Shown: positions 8,266 to 17,014 of the stretch, one piece after another
Numbering within the stretch: position 1 is the first letter of the stretch
Layout of the letters: each line of letters begins with the position of its first letter
Assembly (NCBI GenBank): GCA_003220795.1
Contig: QHTK01000045.1
Location: forward strand, 178,583 to 242,582
Direction: 5' to 3'
DNA length: 64,000 nucleotides
DNA from: Gemmatimonadota bacterium
Lineage (GTDB): Bacteria; Gemmatimonadota; Gemmatimonadetes; Gemmatimonadales; GWC2-71-9
Program-made: the position numbers and the translations under genes
The notes under the pieces: generated by a model
What the model was told of the DNA's origin: nothing
Seen by the model: the letters and a program-made list of their open reading frames with translations, nothing else
The model's database searches: none

Positions 8266-9699
8266 CCGCCATCCCCCCGCTTCCCGCTCCACAGAGCCAA
8301 CCTGGCTCTCCGTCGGCTCCGCTCAGCAAAACCACGGCTCCGTGAGCCGGGCCGGAATCGGCCGCTCGGGAGGCGGCGCGACTCCACCGGCCGTCGGGGG
8401 CAACGCAGCGCGCTCCTCGGCCAGTGCCCGCAGGCGATAGAACGTCGTCCACGCATCGTCGCTCGCGCGGGCCGCTCGCTCCACCAGCGCGCTCGCCTCG
8501 CGCTGCAACTCGTCCATGCGCGGATCGGGATGGGTCCACCGATAGGTGAATGCCGCCGGGTCGACGGCACCGAGAAACGGCCGAATCGCCGGGCGCGAGA
8601 GGAGCAACGAGCCGGGCGGAATCAGCAGCCGGATCGTGTATTGCACGGGATCCACGTGATCGATGAGCCCCTCCGCCGCGACGAAGCTCAGCAGCTCGAG
8701 ATAGTCGTCGAGGGTACTCCACGGCGTGAACGGTACGAAGGATGGCCGCAGCGGAATCCCCGCGGCGCGCAGGATGGCGAGCGCCACGATGACGTCGGCT
8801 TTGGTGTGCCCCTTGTCGAGGTGTGTGAGCACGGTGTCAGACAGCGATTCGACCGCCGAGACGACGAAGGCGCACCCCGTCGCGCCGAATTCGGGGAACA
8901 ACCGCTGCTGCTCGAGCACGTGCTCGATCTTTGCGGTGAAGTCGTAGCTCACGTGCGGGAATTCGTCGTGCAGCGCCCGGACGAGCTTCACGGCGTGGCC
9001 GGGACCGTTCAAGAAGTCGGGGTCGCCGAAGGTGATGTGCCCTGCGCCGGCCGCGACCAGCCCGCGGATGTCCGTCAGCACGACGTCCCGCGGGACGATA
9101 AAGAAACGTCCGCCGTACACGGCCGGGACGGGACAGTGCAGGCAGGTATGCAGGCAGCCGCGACTCGCCTCCACGTAGCCCGCCGGCACGAGGTCCCGGC
9201 CGCGCGCCAGGCTCGCATACCGGGTAAGCGCCGGCAACCCCACCCGGCTCGGCGGCGGGAACGGGAGTCGCTCGAGCGCCGGCCGCGGCTCGATCGCGGG
9301 CTCCCCGCCCGCGTCCCAGTGCCGCACCAAAGCGACGAGCTCCTGCTCTAGCTCGCCTCCCAAGACCGCGTCGGCGCCGTGGGCCCTCAAGTACTCCGCA
9401 TTGAGCAGCGCATACAGGCCGTAGAAGACGATCCGGCACGTCGCGTTCACGCAGCGCACCCGCTCGGCAGCCCGGACTCCCAGCCGGAGCGCGGTGTGCA
9501 TCGGGACGCTGATCGCCACGATTCGCGCGCGCCGCGCCTTGTCCGCATCGAACGGCTCGACCGCGAGGTCGAGGGTCTCGGGAGCGTATCCCGCCCGCTC
9601 GAGGAACGCGCGCGGCCAGGCCACCCCGAGTGGCTGGTGACCCAGCTCGTAGCAGGAGACCAACAGGATTCCGCCGGGCTGGCGCAGGGCGCCGGTCAT
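8263..9699 (-). CDS. CUAEP-tail radical SAM protein, predicted selenoprotein (UGA at 8323-8325 read as Sec)
   Basis: 458 residues precede an in-frame UGA. Reading it as selenocysteine gives Cys458-Sec459-Ala-Glu-Pro, then 16 more residues to a second UGA at 8263-8265 (478 in all). This matches the tail that names the CUAEP/CCAEP-tail radical SAM family. A 17-nt hairpin with a GGU loop starts 13 nt after the UGA (separate entry). Residues ~10-125 have a Rossmann-like fold as in B12-binding domains, without a clear DxHxxG. The [4Fe-4S] cysteines are C182, C186 and C189 (CLHTCLHC). The ATG overlaps the hydratase stop (ATGA), so it ends the long operon. The substrate is unknown. No selA, selB, selD or tRNA-Sec lies in this window. 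Family confidence is high; Sec decoding is moderate to high. Confidence 0.8.
8293..8309 (-). promoter_or_regulatory. Bacterial SECIS-like hairpin
   Basis: On the minus strand, 13 nt after the UGA, AGAGCCA pairs perfectly with TGGCTCT around the loop GGT (stem 8303-8309 with 8293-8299, loop 8300-8302). The E. coli fdhF SECIS upper hairpin is also 17 nt, begins 11 nt after its UGA and carries GGU in the loop, the part contacted by SelB. The hairpin lies inside the reading frame, as in bacterial SECIS elements. Seen directly: stem, loop and spacing. Function is inferred. Confidence 0.7.
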
Positions 9700-10460
9700 T
9701 TTTTCAGGAACGCCTGGAGCGCGGCCCGGAAGTCCGGCGTGGTGCGGCTGACGGCGTTGACGTCGGCGCCGAGCCGGATGCCATCCTCGAAGCGCATCCC
9801 CTCCAGCTGGTAGAACTGCTGTTTGGTGAGGGCGAGGGCCGAGGCGCTCGACGCCGCCAGCGCCCGCAACACTTCAGCGACCTGCTCCTCGAAGTCCGAG
9901 TCTTCGTATACCCGCGACACCAGGCCCAGCTCCGCCGCTTCGGGCGCCGAGAGCACGCGACCCGTCGCCGCGAGATCGAACGCCACCTTCTCTCCCACGC
10001 TCCGCTTGAGGAGTGTCATCACGATCGCCGGCACGAAGCCGCGCTGCACTTCGGGATACCCGAACCTGGCCGACTCAGCCGCTAGCACCAGGTCGCACCC
10101 GGTCGCCAGGCCGCACCCGCCGGCGAGCGCCCGTCCCTGCACCAGCGCGACGACCGGCTTGGGGAGCCCCCGCATGCGCAGGAAGACCTCGCCGAAGTGC
10201 AGCGCGGCCCGGCGATTCTCCTCTACGGTCTTGTCCGCCGAGGCGAGCAGCTCCTGCAGATCCATGCCGGCGCAGAAGTCGCCGCCGGCGCCGCGCAGCG
10301 CGACTACCCGCACGGCCGCGTCGAGATCGGCGCGCTCGAGCGCGGCCAGCAGCGCGTCGATCATCGACGTGTCGATGGCGTTCTTCTTGTCCGGCCGGTT
10401 GAGCGTGGCGGTGAGCACCCCGCCCTGCACCGCGACCAGGACCTGCTCGTTGCCGCTCAC
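9696..10460 (-). CDS. Enoyl-CoA hydratase/isomerase family protein
   Basis: 254 residues, a full-length crotonase fold. The oxyanion-hole segments are FCAGMDL and LAGGCGLAT. Of the two glutamates used by classical hydratases, the second is present (E137 in FGYPE), but the first position is Gly117 (GGCGLA instead of GGCELA). Water addition by the classical two-Glu mechanism is therefore doubtful, and an isomerase or specialised methylglutaconyl/isohexenylglutaconyl-type hydratase is possible. The start ATG overlaps the AtuA C-domain stop (ATGA), and its own stop overlaps the radical SAM start. With AtuA and the carboxylase beta chain upstream it recalls the atu/liu (acyclic terpene, leucine) pathways. 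Confidence 0.85.
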   Translation of the reverse strand: MSGNEQVLVAVQGGVLTATLNRPDKKNAIDTSMIDALLAALERADLDAAVRVVALRGAGGDFCAGMDLQELLASADKTVEENRRAALHFGEVFLRMRGLPKPVVALVQGRALAGGCGLATGCDLVLAAESARFGYPEVQRGFVPAIVMTLLKRSVGEKVAFDLAATGRVLSAPEAAELGLVSRVYEDSDFEEQVAEVLRALAASSASALALTKQQFYQLEGMRFEDGIRLGADVNAVSRTTPDFRAALQAFLKK

Positions 10461-10807
10461 CGCGACGCCTCGATCTCGATCTCCAGGCGCAGCAATGCGG
10501 TCGAGAACACCTTGCCCTGGGCGTCGGTCTTGAGCGAAATCGTGCCACCGCCGTCCAGGGCTCCGTGCAGCAGGAAGTTGAGCGCCCCGAGGTTGGGCAG
10601 CTCGTAGCGCTCGACCGGGCCCTTGATCATGCCCTTGAAGTGCCGGGCGACGCGCGCGGCGGTCACCTGTTTCACGAGGATCGGGTAATACTCGGGCTTG
10701 AGCGCGATGAGCCCGACGTTGGCGGTGTCGCCCTTGTCGCCAGAGCGGGCGTGGGCGAGGTCCAGGAGACGGACGCGCCGCGGCTTCCTGACCGCCCGCT
10801 GTTTCAT
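10457..10807 (-). CDS. AtuA C-terminal ferredoxin-like domain as a separate protein
   Basis: 116 residues from the ATG at 10807, which overlaps the stop of the upstream AtuA gene (ATGA). An in-frame ATG at 10828 would overlap it further and is less likely. The motif [16 protein letters not shown] is the hallmark of the C-terminal domain that in AtuA of Pseudomonas is fused to the large N-terminal domain. Here the two are separate, translationally coupled polypeptides that presumably form a complex. The biochemical role of AtuA in acyclic terpene and related acyl-CoA breakdown is not well established. Confidence 0.85.
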   Translation of the reverse strand: MKQRAVRKPRRVRLLDLAHARSGDKGDTANVGLIALKPEYYPILVKQVTAARVARHFKGMIKGPVERYELPNLGALNFLLHGALDGGGTISLKTDAQGKVFSTALLRLEIEIEASR

Positions 10808-12198
10808 ACCTCCACGATCTCCACGCACGGCTCGACCATCCGCTTGTCGACGAGGGCAGGCCAGTAGGCTACGATCTCCTCCGGCTTGGGCCGCCCGCCC
10901 GCGAACCCGGTGACGCTGGGCGGCCCGTTGAGAATGAGGGGCGCGATCTCGCGCGTGAAGCGGTCCACGGCCGCCTGGTCGGACGCACGCACCCCGATGC
11001 GCAACTGCACTTCCGGGAGCTCGTCCAGCGGCGCCCGCTCCAGCGCCAGACGACCGTGGGTGGCGTCCGCGCCGACGAACTCGGTCAGGATCGCCTCGAA
11101 CTGGAGTCCCAAGTCTTTGAGACGCTGCCGCACCACCCGATCCGCCGCGCTGGCCTTCTGGTACGCGTCCGGCCAGGCGTAGACGAGCGTGCCCACCGCC
11201 TTATAGCCGTACGCGTAGGCGATTGAGACCTTCAGCTTGTCGGTGGCCGGTCGTCCCCTGATCCCTGACACCCGAACCCTGTCTTTGCCCGCCTGCGCCA
11301 GACGGATCGTCGTGAAATCGGCGATGCAGTCCGGCGTGATGTACTCCGCGGGGTCGCCCATCTCGTACACCAGCTGCTCGGTGACGCCCGCGACCGTGAT
11401 GCGGCCCCCCGTGCCAGCGTGTTTGGTGATGTCGAAGCCGCCGTCGGGACGCGCCTCGACGATCGGATAGCCCACATGGGCCAGATCGGGGATGCGCTCC
11501 CAGTCCACCAGGCAGTTGCCTCCGGAGCACTGGGCGCCGCACTCGATCGTGTGCCCCGCCACGGTCCCCGCCGCGAGCAAGTCCCAGGCGTCGGCCTTCC
11601 AGTCGAAGGCGTGAATCAGCGGCGCGAGCGTGAGTCCCGTGTCGGTGACGCGGCCGGTGATCACGACATCCGCGCCGCGTCGCAGCGCCTCCACCACCGG
11701 CCAGGCGCCGAGGTAGGCGTTAGCCGAAAGCACGCGGTCGCGCACGTCCCGGAGCGGGCGCCCGGTGTCCAAGTTCTTGAGCTCGTGGCCGCGGGCGAGC
11801 AGCCCGTCGAGCCGCCCGAGCAGGTCGTCTCCCGTCACGACGCCGAGGCGCAGCTTTCCGGCGAGCCCCAGGCGGCGAGCCGCGCCGGCCACGGCGTCCG
11901 CACAGGCGCGGGGGTTCACGCCGCCGGCGTTCGCGGTGACCTTGATGCGGCGTTCCACCAGCAGCGGCAGGATCCGCTCCATCAGGGGGACGAAGTCCTT
12001 GGCGTAGCCGAGCGTCGGATCGCGCGTCTTCTGCTTCTGCAAGATGGACATGGTGACTTCGGCGAGGTAGTCCATCATGAGGTAGTCGATCGCCCCACCG
12101 GTCACCTGGCGGTACGGGGCTTCGAGCCAGTCGCCCCAAAAACCCTGTCCGGCCGCGACGCGGACGGTCGGGGAAGGCGGCAACCGCCGTGACGTCAC
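10804..12198 (-). CDS. atuA: AtuA-like acyl-CoA/terpene utilisation protein (DUF1446)
   Basis: 464 residues, covering the large DUF1446 domain of Atu[14 protein letters not shown] near the start, [30 protein letters not shown], and the [10 protein letters not shown] cysteine segment near the middle. The C-terminal domain is encoded by the next gene. The ATG overlaps the stop of the subtilase gene by four bases. AtuA homologues sit with geranyl-CoA or methylcrotonyl-CoA carboxylases in the atu/liu clusters. Here a carboxylase beta subunit lies two genes upstream, which supports a role in branched or terpenoid acyl-CoA breakdown. The substrate cannot be told from sequence. Confidence 0.85.
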   Translation of the reverse strand: MTSRRLPPSPTVRVAAGQGFWGDWLEAPYRQVTGGAIDYLMMDYLAEVTMSILQKQKTRDPTLGYAKDFVPLMERILPLLVERRIKVTANAGGVNPRACADAVAGAARRLGLAGKLRLGVVTGDDLLGRLDGLLARGHELKNLDTGRPLRDVRDRVLSANAYLGAWPVVEALRRGADVVITGRVTDTGLTLAPLIHAFDWKADAWDLLAAGTVAGHTIECGAQCSGGNCLVDWERIPDLAHVGYPIVEARPDGGFDITKHAGTGGRITVAGVTEQLVYEMGDPAEYITPDCIADFTTIRLAQAGKDRVRVSGIRGRPATDKLKVSIAYAYGYKAVGTLVYAWPDAYQKASAADRVVRQRLKDLGLQFEAILTEFVGADATHGRLALERAPLDELPEVQLRIGVRASDQAAVDRFTREIAPLILNGPPSVTGFAGGRPKPEEIVAYWPALVDKRMVEPCVEIVEV

Positions 12199-14993
12199 GG
12201 CTGCGGCACGACGCGGCGGACCGCATCCGCCCCGACGCCCGCGTGCACGCGCAGCTCGACGAGTGGGGCGAAGCCGTCGGGCAGCGCGAGCTGGGGCGGT
12301 CGCTGGGGCGCCACCACCGTTCGGCCGCCCGGGACGACTGTGACATCCGCGCCATCGCCGAACGGGCGGCCCTCGCGCAACAGGAAGCGCACCCGCACCG
12401 TGGCGTGCCAGGGGCGGGCGCCGCCGTCGCGCGCGAAGGCAGGGAACAACTCGACGGTGACCGGCCGATCACGCAATGCGGGCGCGATATCGAAGCCGTG
12501 GCGGCCGACCGCGTAATTCATGGCACCCTGTCCGACCTGCTGTCCCGCCGAGTCGAACTCCGTCACCCCGAAATCCGTGAACTCGCCCCACTGCTCCCGT
12601 GGCATTCGGACGTCGATGACCGCGCGGGATGCCCAGTCGGGCACCCGCACCGTGAGACTTTCGGGCGGGGCGCCGCGGCCCGTTACATCGACGCGTCGCT
12701 CCGCTCCCACCAGCGCCCGGGTGAGGCGCCCGCCTGCGGTCGCGTCTCCAGGGTTCGACGCTTCGTTATCACTGAGCAACAGCGGTGCGACTTCGGCTCG
12801 CGCCGTGACGCTGACGCCGGAGAGCGGCGGCGCGATTACGTCGAGCTCGTACACCCCCGGCACCAGATCCTCGGCGCGCACCACAAACCCGCCCGTGCCC
12901 GGGTCGGTCCGGCCGAGTTGCACCTCCTCGACATCCCGGAACGGTTGTCCGTTCGGCTCGTACAGTCGCACCGTGGCGCGCTGCTCGGCCGAGTCGGGGA
13001 GAGTGACGCGTGCGGCCAGCGTGCCGCCCGGTTGCGACGCGCGGAGGAAGTAGCGCTGCACGCGGGCGGGGCCGATGGCGCGCCGCTCGTCGTACAGCGG
13101 CTTCGACGCCAGCTCGTAGGGGACGATGATGGTGCTGGGCAGGGCGAACAGCGGCCCGGCCAGCGTGTCGCTCGGGTTCCAGGCCGTCACGGCTCCGACG
13201 TGCACACCCGGAGCGCCGAGCCCGGAGCGGGTGTACGTCACCGGGATCTCGGTCTCGCGGGCGCCGGCCGGGACGAGAGCGGGCGCAGCGAGCCAGGGGA
13301 CGCTCGTCCGCAGCAGGAATTGCGCGGCCCGCAGTCCGGCCACGTGGCGCACGTGGAACAGCTGCACTGTGTCGCCCGGGCCCGCAAGGCCGTCTCTGCG
13401 AAACGCCCCCGATCCCCCTGCACTGGTCCGCACGACATACTCGGAGCCCTGGTGGCCGCTCAAGAGCCAGCGATAGGCGGCGTCGAGGCGCGGCATCCCG
13501 GCGCCCTCGTCGACCGCCGTCGCCCCTGCGAACGGCACCGCGGACGCGCGCAGGGCCTGCGCCACTTCGGCGGCGCTCACCCGGCGTCCCTCCTGCAGCA
13601 TCGCGGAGATGAGGCAGGCGGCGAGCCCGGCGGCGTGCGGCGCCGCCATGCTGGTACCGCCCTTGATCTCGTTCCCCGTGTCCCAGCGCGGCACCGCCGA
13701 GAACGCGACACCGGGCGTCACGAAATCGGGCTTGGCGAGCTCGCCGCCCCGCGAGCTCCACCAGCCGAGCACGTCGAGGGCGGGCGGCGTCCCCGCCTGG
13801 GCCGGGCGGGCGAAGGCGCCCGGAAAGACCGCGCCGATCGAGAGCGCCAGGTCGGCCGAACCCGGGAACCCGACCGTCGACAGACCCGGCCCGTCGTTGC
13901 CGGCGCTGATCGTGAACACCACGGCCGGGTGCGCCACGAGAAAGGCGTCCACGATGGAGTCGATCACGGCCTGCCCCTCGAGCTCGTTCCCGACGCCGAA
14001 GCTCAAGTTCAGCACCAGCGGCAAGTTGCGCTGCTCGGCGTAGCGCGCGGCGTACTGCATAGCGCGCTGCATCGCGCCGTTCACGGAGATGCCACCGCGC
14101 GCGCTGTTGGCGATCTTGAGGCCCAGGAGCTGGGCTCCCGGCGCCACGCCATCGAATCCCGCGACGTTGAACAGGTTGTGGCCGGCCGCTATCCCAGCGA
14201 CGTGGGTGCCGTGCCCGCCGTTGTCGAAGACGATGTCGAGCTTGGGGACGCCGGCGGCCTCGTCGAAGTTCGCGGCCAGGGTGATCGGCTTCGCGCCGAG
14301 CGAGATCGTCTCGCGCCCCTGGCGATAGTCGTGCAGCGGCATTTCGTCTTCGAACGATCCGTTGAGGTTCGAGTCGAGGAACGCCACCCACCCGTCGGGG
14401 GCCTTCACGACGATCACGGGGAAGACGTCGGTATTGGTGCCGTTGCCGTTCAGATCGGCCGCCGGCGCCTTGCCCAATGGCAGCTCGGCGAGCTGACCCG
14501 CGTACCAGGTCGTCGCGCTCGTGAGTCGCCCGATGCGCCCCGCTCCGGACAGCTTCCGCCCGCCGACCGAGACCGTGCCGTCACCCGACGGCGTGACCGG
14601 CGACAGCGCCACCCGGCCTTCATCCGAGAAGTCCCGCAGCTCGACGATCTTTGGCGCTCCCGTGCTCGTGGTGACCAGCCCGTCCACGCCCGGGTCGACA
14701 CCGGTGTCCAGGATCCCGATCAGCACCCCGCGCCCGTCGTAGGTCGGATGCTTCGCGCGGAACTGATCGACCCCCGTGCTATTGAGCGGCATCAATCCGG
14801 CCATGAACGCCACGGCCGGTGGCAACGCCGGTTGCGCGCGCTCGGCGGCCGCGTCGGGGGGCGGGGGGGGCGGGGGGGGCGCGACGACCGGCGGGCCGGC
14901 TGTCGGCGTGGGCGGTGCGACGGCGCGTGGCGCGCCACCGGCACAGGCGGCGCCGAGCGCGACGAGGACCAGCGAACGCAGGCGTACGATCAC
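12195..14993 (-). CDS. TPPII-like subtilase (S8) lipoprotein
   Basis: 932 residues, GTG start overlapping the carboxylase stop (GTGA). The signal peptide ends LGAAC (Cys17, probable lipobox). A proline/alanine linker with eight consecutive prolines (~39-46) precedes the protease. The catalytic triad is Asp96 ([10 protein letters not shown]), His261 (GGHGTHVAG) and Ser449 ([11 protein letters not shown]); the oxyanion Asn is N367 (SAGNDGPG). The ~165-residue insert between Asp and His resembles tripeptidyl peptidase II rather than ordinary subtilisins. The 480-residue C-terminal part looks like beta-sandwich domains. Likely anchored outside the cytoplasm. Its place between a carboxylase and AtuA is unexpected; peptide breakdown feeding branched-chain catabolism is one guess. 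Confidence 0.88.
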   Translation of the reverse strand: MIVRLRSLVLVALGAACAGGAPRAVAPPTPTAGPPVVAPPPPPPPPDAAAERAQPALPPAVAFMAGLMPLNSTGVDQFRAKHPTYDGRGVLIGILDTGVDPGVDGLVTTSTGAPKIVELRDFSDEGRVALSPVTPSGDGTVSVGGRKLSGAGRIGRLTSATTWYAGQLAELPLGKAPAADLNGNGTNTDVFPVIVVKAPDGWVAFLDSNLNGSFEDEMPLHDYRQGRETISLGAKPITLAANFDEAAGVPKLDIVFDNGGHGTHVAGIAAGHNLFNVAGFDGVAPGAQLLGLKIANSARGGISVNGAMQRAMQYAARYAEQRNLPLVLNLSFGVGNELEGQAVIDSIVDAFLVAHPAVVFTISAGNDGPGLSTVGFPGSADLALSIGAVFPGAFARPAQAGTPPALDVLGWWSSRGGELAKPDFVTPGVAFSAVPRWDTGNEIKGGTSMAAPHAAGLAACLISAMLQEGRRVSAAEVAQALRASAVPFAGATAVDEGAGMPRLDAAYRWLLSGHQGSEYVVRTSAGGSGAFRRDGLAGPGDTVQLFHVRHVAGLRAAQFLLRTSVPWLAAPALVPAGARETEIPVTYTRSGLGAPGVHVGAVTAWNPSDTLAGPLFALPSTIIVPYELASKPLYDERRAIGPARVQRYFLRASQPGGTLAARVTLPDSAEQRATVRLYEPNGQPFRDVEEVQLGRTDPGTGGFVVRAEDLVPGVYELDVIAPPLSGVSVTARAEVAPLLLSDNEASNPGDATAGGRLTRALVGAERRVDVTGRGAPPESLTVRVPDWASRAVIDVRMPREQWGEFTDFGVTEFDSAGQQVGQGAMNYAVGRHGFDIAPALRDRPVTVELFPAFARDGGARPWHATVRVRFLLREGRPFGDGADVTVVPGGRTVVAPQRPPQLALPDGFAPLVELRVHAGVGADAVRRVVPQP
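14856..14879. repeat. Clustered G-runs (6, 8, 8) in the subtilase linker
   Basis: Plus-strand runs G6 (14856-14861), G8 (14863-14870) and G8 (14872-14879), separated by single C, encode the poly-proline linker of the subtilase on the minus strand. Such tracts are prone to slippage and can form G-quadruplexes. A one-base slip would frameshift the protease after ~45 residues. Confidence 0.8.
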
Positions 14994-16558
14994 GTATCCC
15001 TCGGCAGGACGAAGGGCCCGAGGTGCGGGCCGGTGAATTCCGTGGTGACCTCCAGCAGGAACGCCACCGTGTCACGGGTTTCTTCGGGCAGTACGAGCGC
15101 GTCCACGAAGCCGCGCGCGCCCGCGAATCGAGCGTCGAGCTGGTGGTCGTAGTCGGCGCGCATGGCGTCGACGGCGGCGCTGTTGTCGGCCTTGGCCGCG
15201 TCACCGCCATAGACGGCCTGAACGGCGGACTCCCCTTCCATCACGCCCATGCGCCCCGTCGGCCACGAGACGATGAAGTCGGGGTCGAACCCCTGCCCCG
15301 CCATGGCGTAGTAGCCGGCGCCCGATGCGTGATTCACCGTGAGCACCAGCTTCGGCACGGTGGCGGTCGCCATCGCTTCGACGAACCGTGCGCCGGCGCG
15401 AATGATCCCGGAGTGCTCCGCCTCGGTCCCGACCATGAAGCCTGACACGTCCTGAACGAAGAGGAGCGGGATGCGCTCGCGATCGGCGTTGTCGATGAAA
15501 TAGGCCACCTTCTCCGCGCTCTCGGTATAGATGATCCCGCCAATCTTGGGCGACTCTCCCTGCTTCCCCTTGATGACCCCGCGCGAGTTGGCGATCACGG
15601 CGACCGCACGCCCGGCGATCGCACCGTGTCCGCAGATCATCTCCGGCGCGATCTCGGGCTGGAACTCGTCCAGCTTCCCCCCATCCAGCAGGCACTCGAG
15701 CACCGCGCGCACGTCGTAGCTCATGCGATGATCGGCCGGGAGGAGATCGTACAGCTCCTTGGGATCGCGTTTGGGCTTGCCCGCCGGAGGCCGCGGCCGT
15801 GGAGCGCGCGGCAGGCGGGTGACGTAGTCGCGGATGCGGCGCAGGCCGTCGGCATCGTCGCTCGCGCGGTAGTGGGCGACCCCGCTGACCGTCGTGTGCG
15901 TCTTGGCTCCGCCGAGGCGCTCCGCGTCGACGACCTGGCCGGTCGCGCCCTTCACGAGGTTCGGACCGCCCAGCCCCATGAAGGATGTGCCGTCGACCAT
16001 GAAGATGACGTCCGACAGAGCGGGCAGGTACGCGCCGCCCGCGATGCACGGCCCCATCACCGCGGCGATCTGGGGCACGCGGAGATAGTGCCGCATGATC
16101 GAGTTGTAATAGAAGATCCGCGCCGCGCCGTACTGTCCCGGAAACACGCCCCCCTGGTACGGGAGGTTTACTCCCGCCGAATCGACCAGGTAAACGATCG
16201 GCACGCGCTGACGCATCGCGATCTCCTGCGCGCGAAGGATCTTCCTGATCGTCTCGGGCCACCACGAGCCCGCCTTGACCGTGGCATCGTTCGCCACCAC
16301 GACGACGGGGCGCTCGGCGATGCGTCCCAGTCCCGTGACGACGCCGGCGGCGGGAGCCTGGCCCTCGTACTGGTCGTACGCCACCAGCAGCCCGATTTCG
16401 ACCCACTCGCCGCCCGGATCGAGCAGCCCGGCGACACGCTCCCGCGCCGTGAGCTTTCCCTGATCGTGCTGGCGGCGGATCTTCTCTGCGCCCCCGCCCT
16501 GCTCCAGGCGTGCGCGGAGATCGCGATACTCGGCCGTGAGCGTCTTGAGGCGGCTCAC
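14990..16558 (-). CDS. Acyl-CoA carboxylase carboxyltransferase (beta) subunit
   Basis: 522 residues, the usual length for propionyl-, methylcrotonyl- or geranyl-CoA carboxylase beta chains. N-terminal crotonase-like half: KLTARERVAGLLDPG, and GPCIAGGAYLPALSD, which is closer to the methylcrotonyl/geranyl type than the propionyl type. C-terminal half: GGIIYTESAEKVAYFI and GAGYYAMAGQGFDPD. It transfers carboxyl from biotin to acyl-CoA and needs a biotin-carboxylase/carrier alpha chain, which is not in this window. GTG start. Upstream lie heptamer repeats and the B12 subunit; downstream the subtilase overlaps. Context (AtuA, hydratase) favours a branched acyl-CoA substrate. Confidence 0.88.
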   Translation of the reverse strand: MSRLKTLTAEYRDLRARLEQGGGAEKIRRQHDQGKLTARERVAGLLDPGGEWVEIGLLVAYDQYEGQAPAAGVVTGLGRIAERPVVVVANDATVKAGSWWPETIRKILRAQEIAMRQRVPIVYLVDSAGVNLPYQGGVFPGQYGAARIFYYNSIMRHYLRVPQIAAVMGPCIAGGAYLPALSDVIFMVDGTSFMGLGGPNLVKGATGQVVDAERLGGAKTHTTVSGVAHYRASDDADGLRRIRDYVTRLPRAPRPRPPAGKPKRDPKELYDLLPADHRMSYDVRAVLECLLDGGKLDEFQPEIAPEMICGHGAIAGRAVAVIANSRGVIKGKQGESPKIGGIIYTESAEKVAYFIDNADRERIPLLFVQDVSGFMVGTEAEHSGIIRAGARFVEAMATATVPKLVLTVNHASGAGYYAMAGQGFDPDFIVSWPTGRMGVMEGESAVQAVYGGDAAKADNSAAVDAMRADYDHQLDARFAGARGFVDALVLPEETRDTVAFLLEVTTEFTGPHLGPFVLPRDT

Positions 16559-16563
16559 GTACG

Positions 16564-16597
16564 AATGCGGAATGCGGAGTGCGGAGTGCGGAATGGG
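16564..16597. repeat. Heptamer tandem repeat (ARTGCGG, ~4.8 copies)
   Basis: AATGCGG (16564-16570, 16571-16577), AGTGCGG (16578-16584, 16585-16591), then AATGGG. It fills the whole 39-bp gap between the B12-subunit and carboxylase genes, one of the few non-overlapping junctions in this operon. Copy number could vary between strains. No ribosome site is visible for the GTG start of the carboxylase next to it. Confidence 0.85.
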
Positions 16598-17014
16598 CTA
16601 GGCCGACACATGTGCGGCCGCCCATTCTTCGATGTATCTCACGAGTTCCGACGTTGGGGTCCCGGGGCCGAAGAGCTTCCCGATCCCCTGCTTCTGGAGG
16701 GCGTCCATGTCTTCCGGGGGGATGATCCCTCCACCCGTCACGAGCACGTCGTCGCGCCCAGCTTCGTTCAGGAGCTTGCGCACCCGCGGGAACAGGGTGA
16801 GGTGCGCGCCGGACAGGATGGAGAGGCCGACCACGTCCACGTCTTCCTGGATCGCCGCCTGGGCGATCATCTCGGGCGTCTGGTGCAGGCCGGTGTAGAT
16901 CACTTCCATCCCGGCGTCGCGCAGGGCCGCGGCCACGACCTTGGCGCCGCGGTCGTGCCCGTCGAGCCCGGGCTTGGCGACCAGCACGCGGATCGGCCGC
17001 TTCGCGCCGGCCAT
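16598..17014 (-). CDS. Cobalamin-binding small subunit of an acyl-CoA mutase
   Basis: 138 residues, the size of stand-alone B12 subunits such as IcmB. Base-off/His-on signature: [16 protein letters not shown] (His is the lower cobalt ligand), followed by GLSILSGAH and [11 protein letters not shown], the segments that hold the nucleotide tail. It pairs with the mutase large subunit encoded at 18130-19695. The two genes are separated by a baeRF gene. The start overlaps that gene's stop as TGATG. Confidence 0.9.
   Translation of the reverse strand: MAGAKRPIRVLVAKPGLDGHDRGAKVVAAALRDAGMEVIYTGLHQTPEMIAQAAIQEDVDVVGLSILSGAHLTLFPRVRKLLNEAGRDDVLVTGGGIIPPEDMDALQKQGIGKLFGPGTPTSELVRYIEEWAAAHVSA

Noticed and set aside
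12189..15152. 987-codon open frame on the plus strand
   Set aside because: It mirrors the subtilase gene, which has an intact catalytic triad and coupled ends; the plus frame has no recognisable motif.
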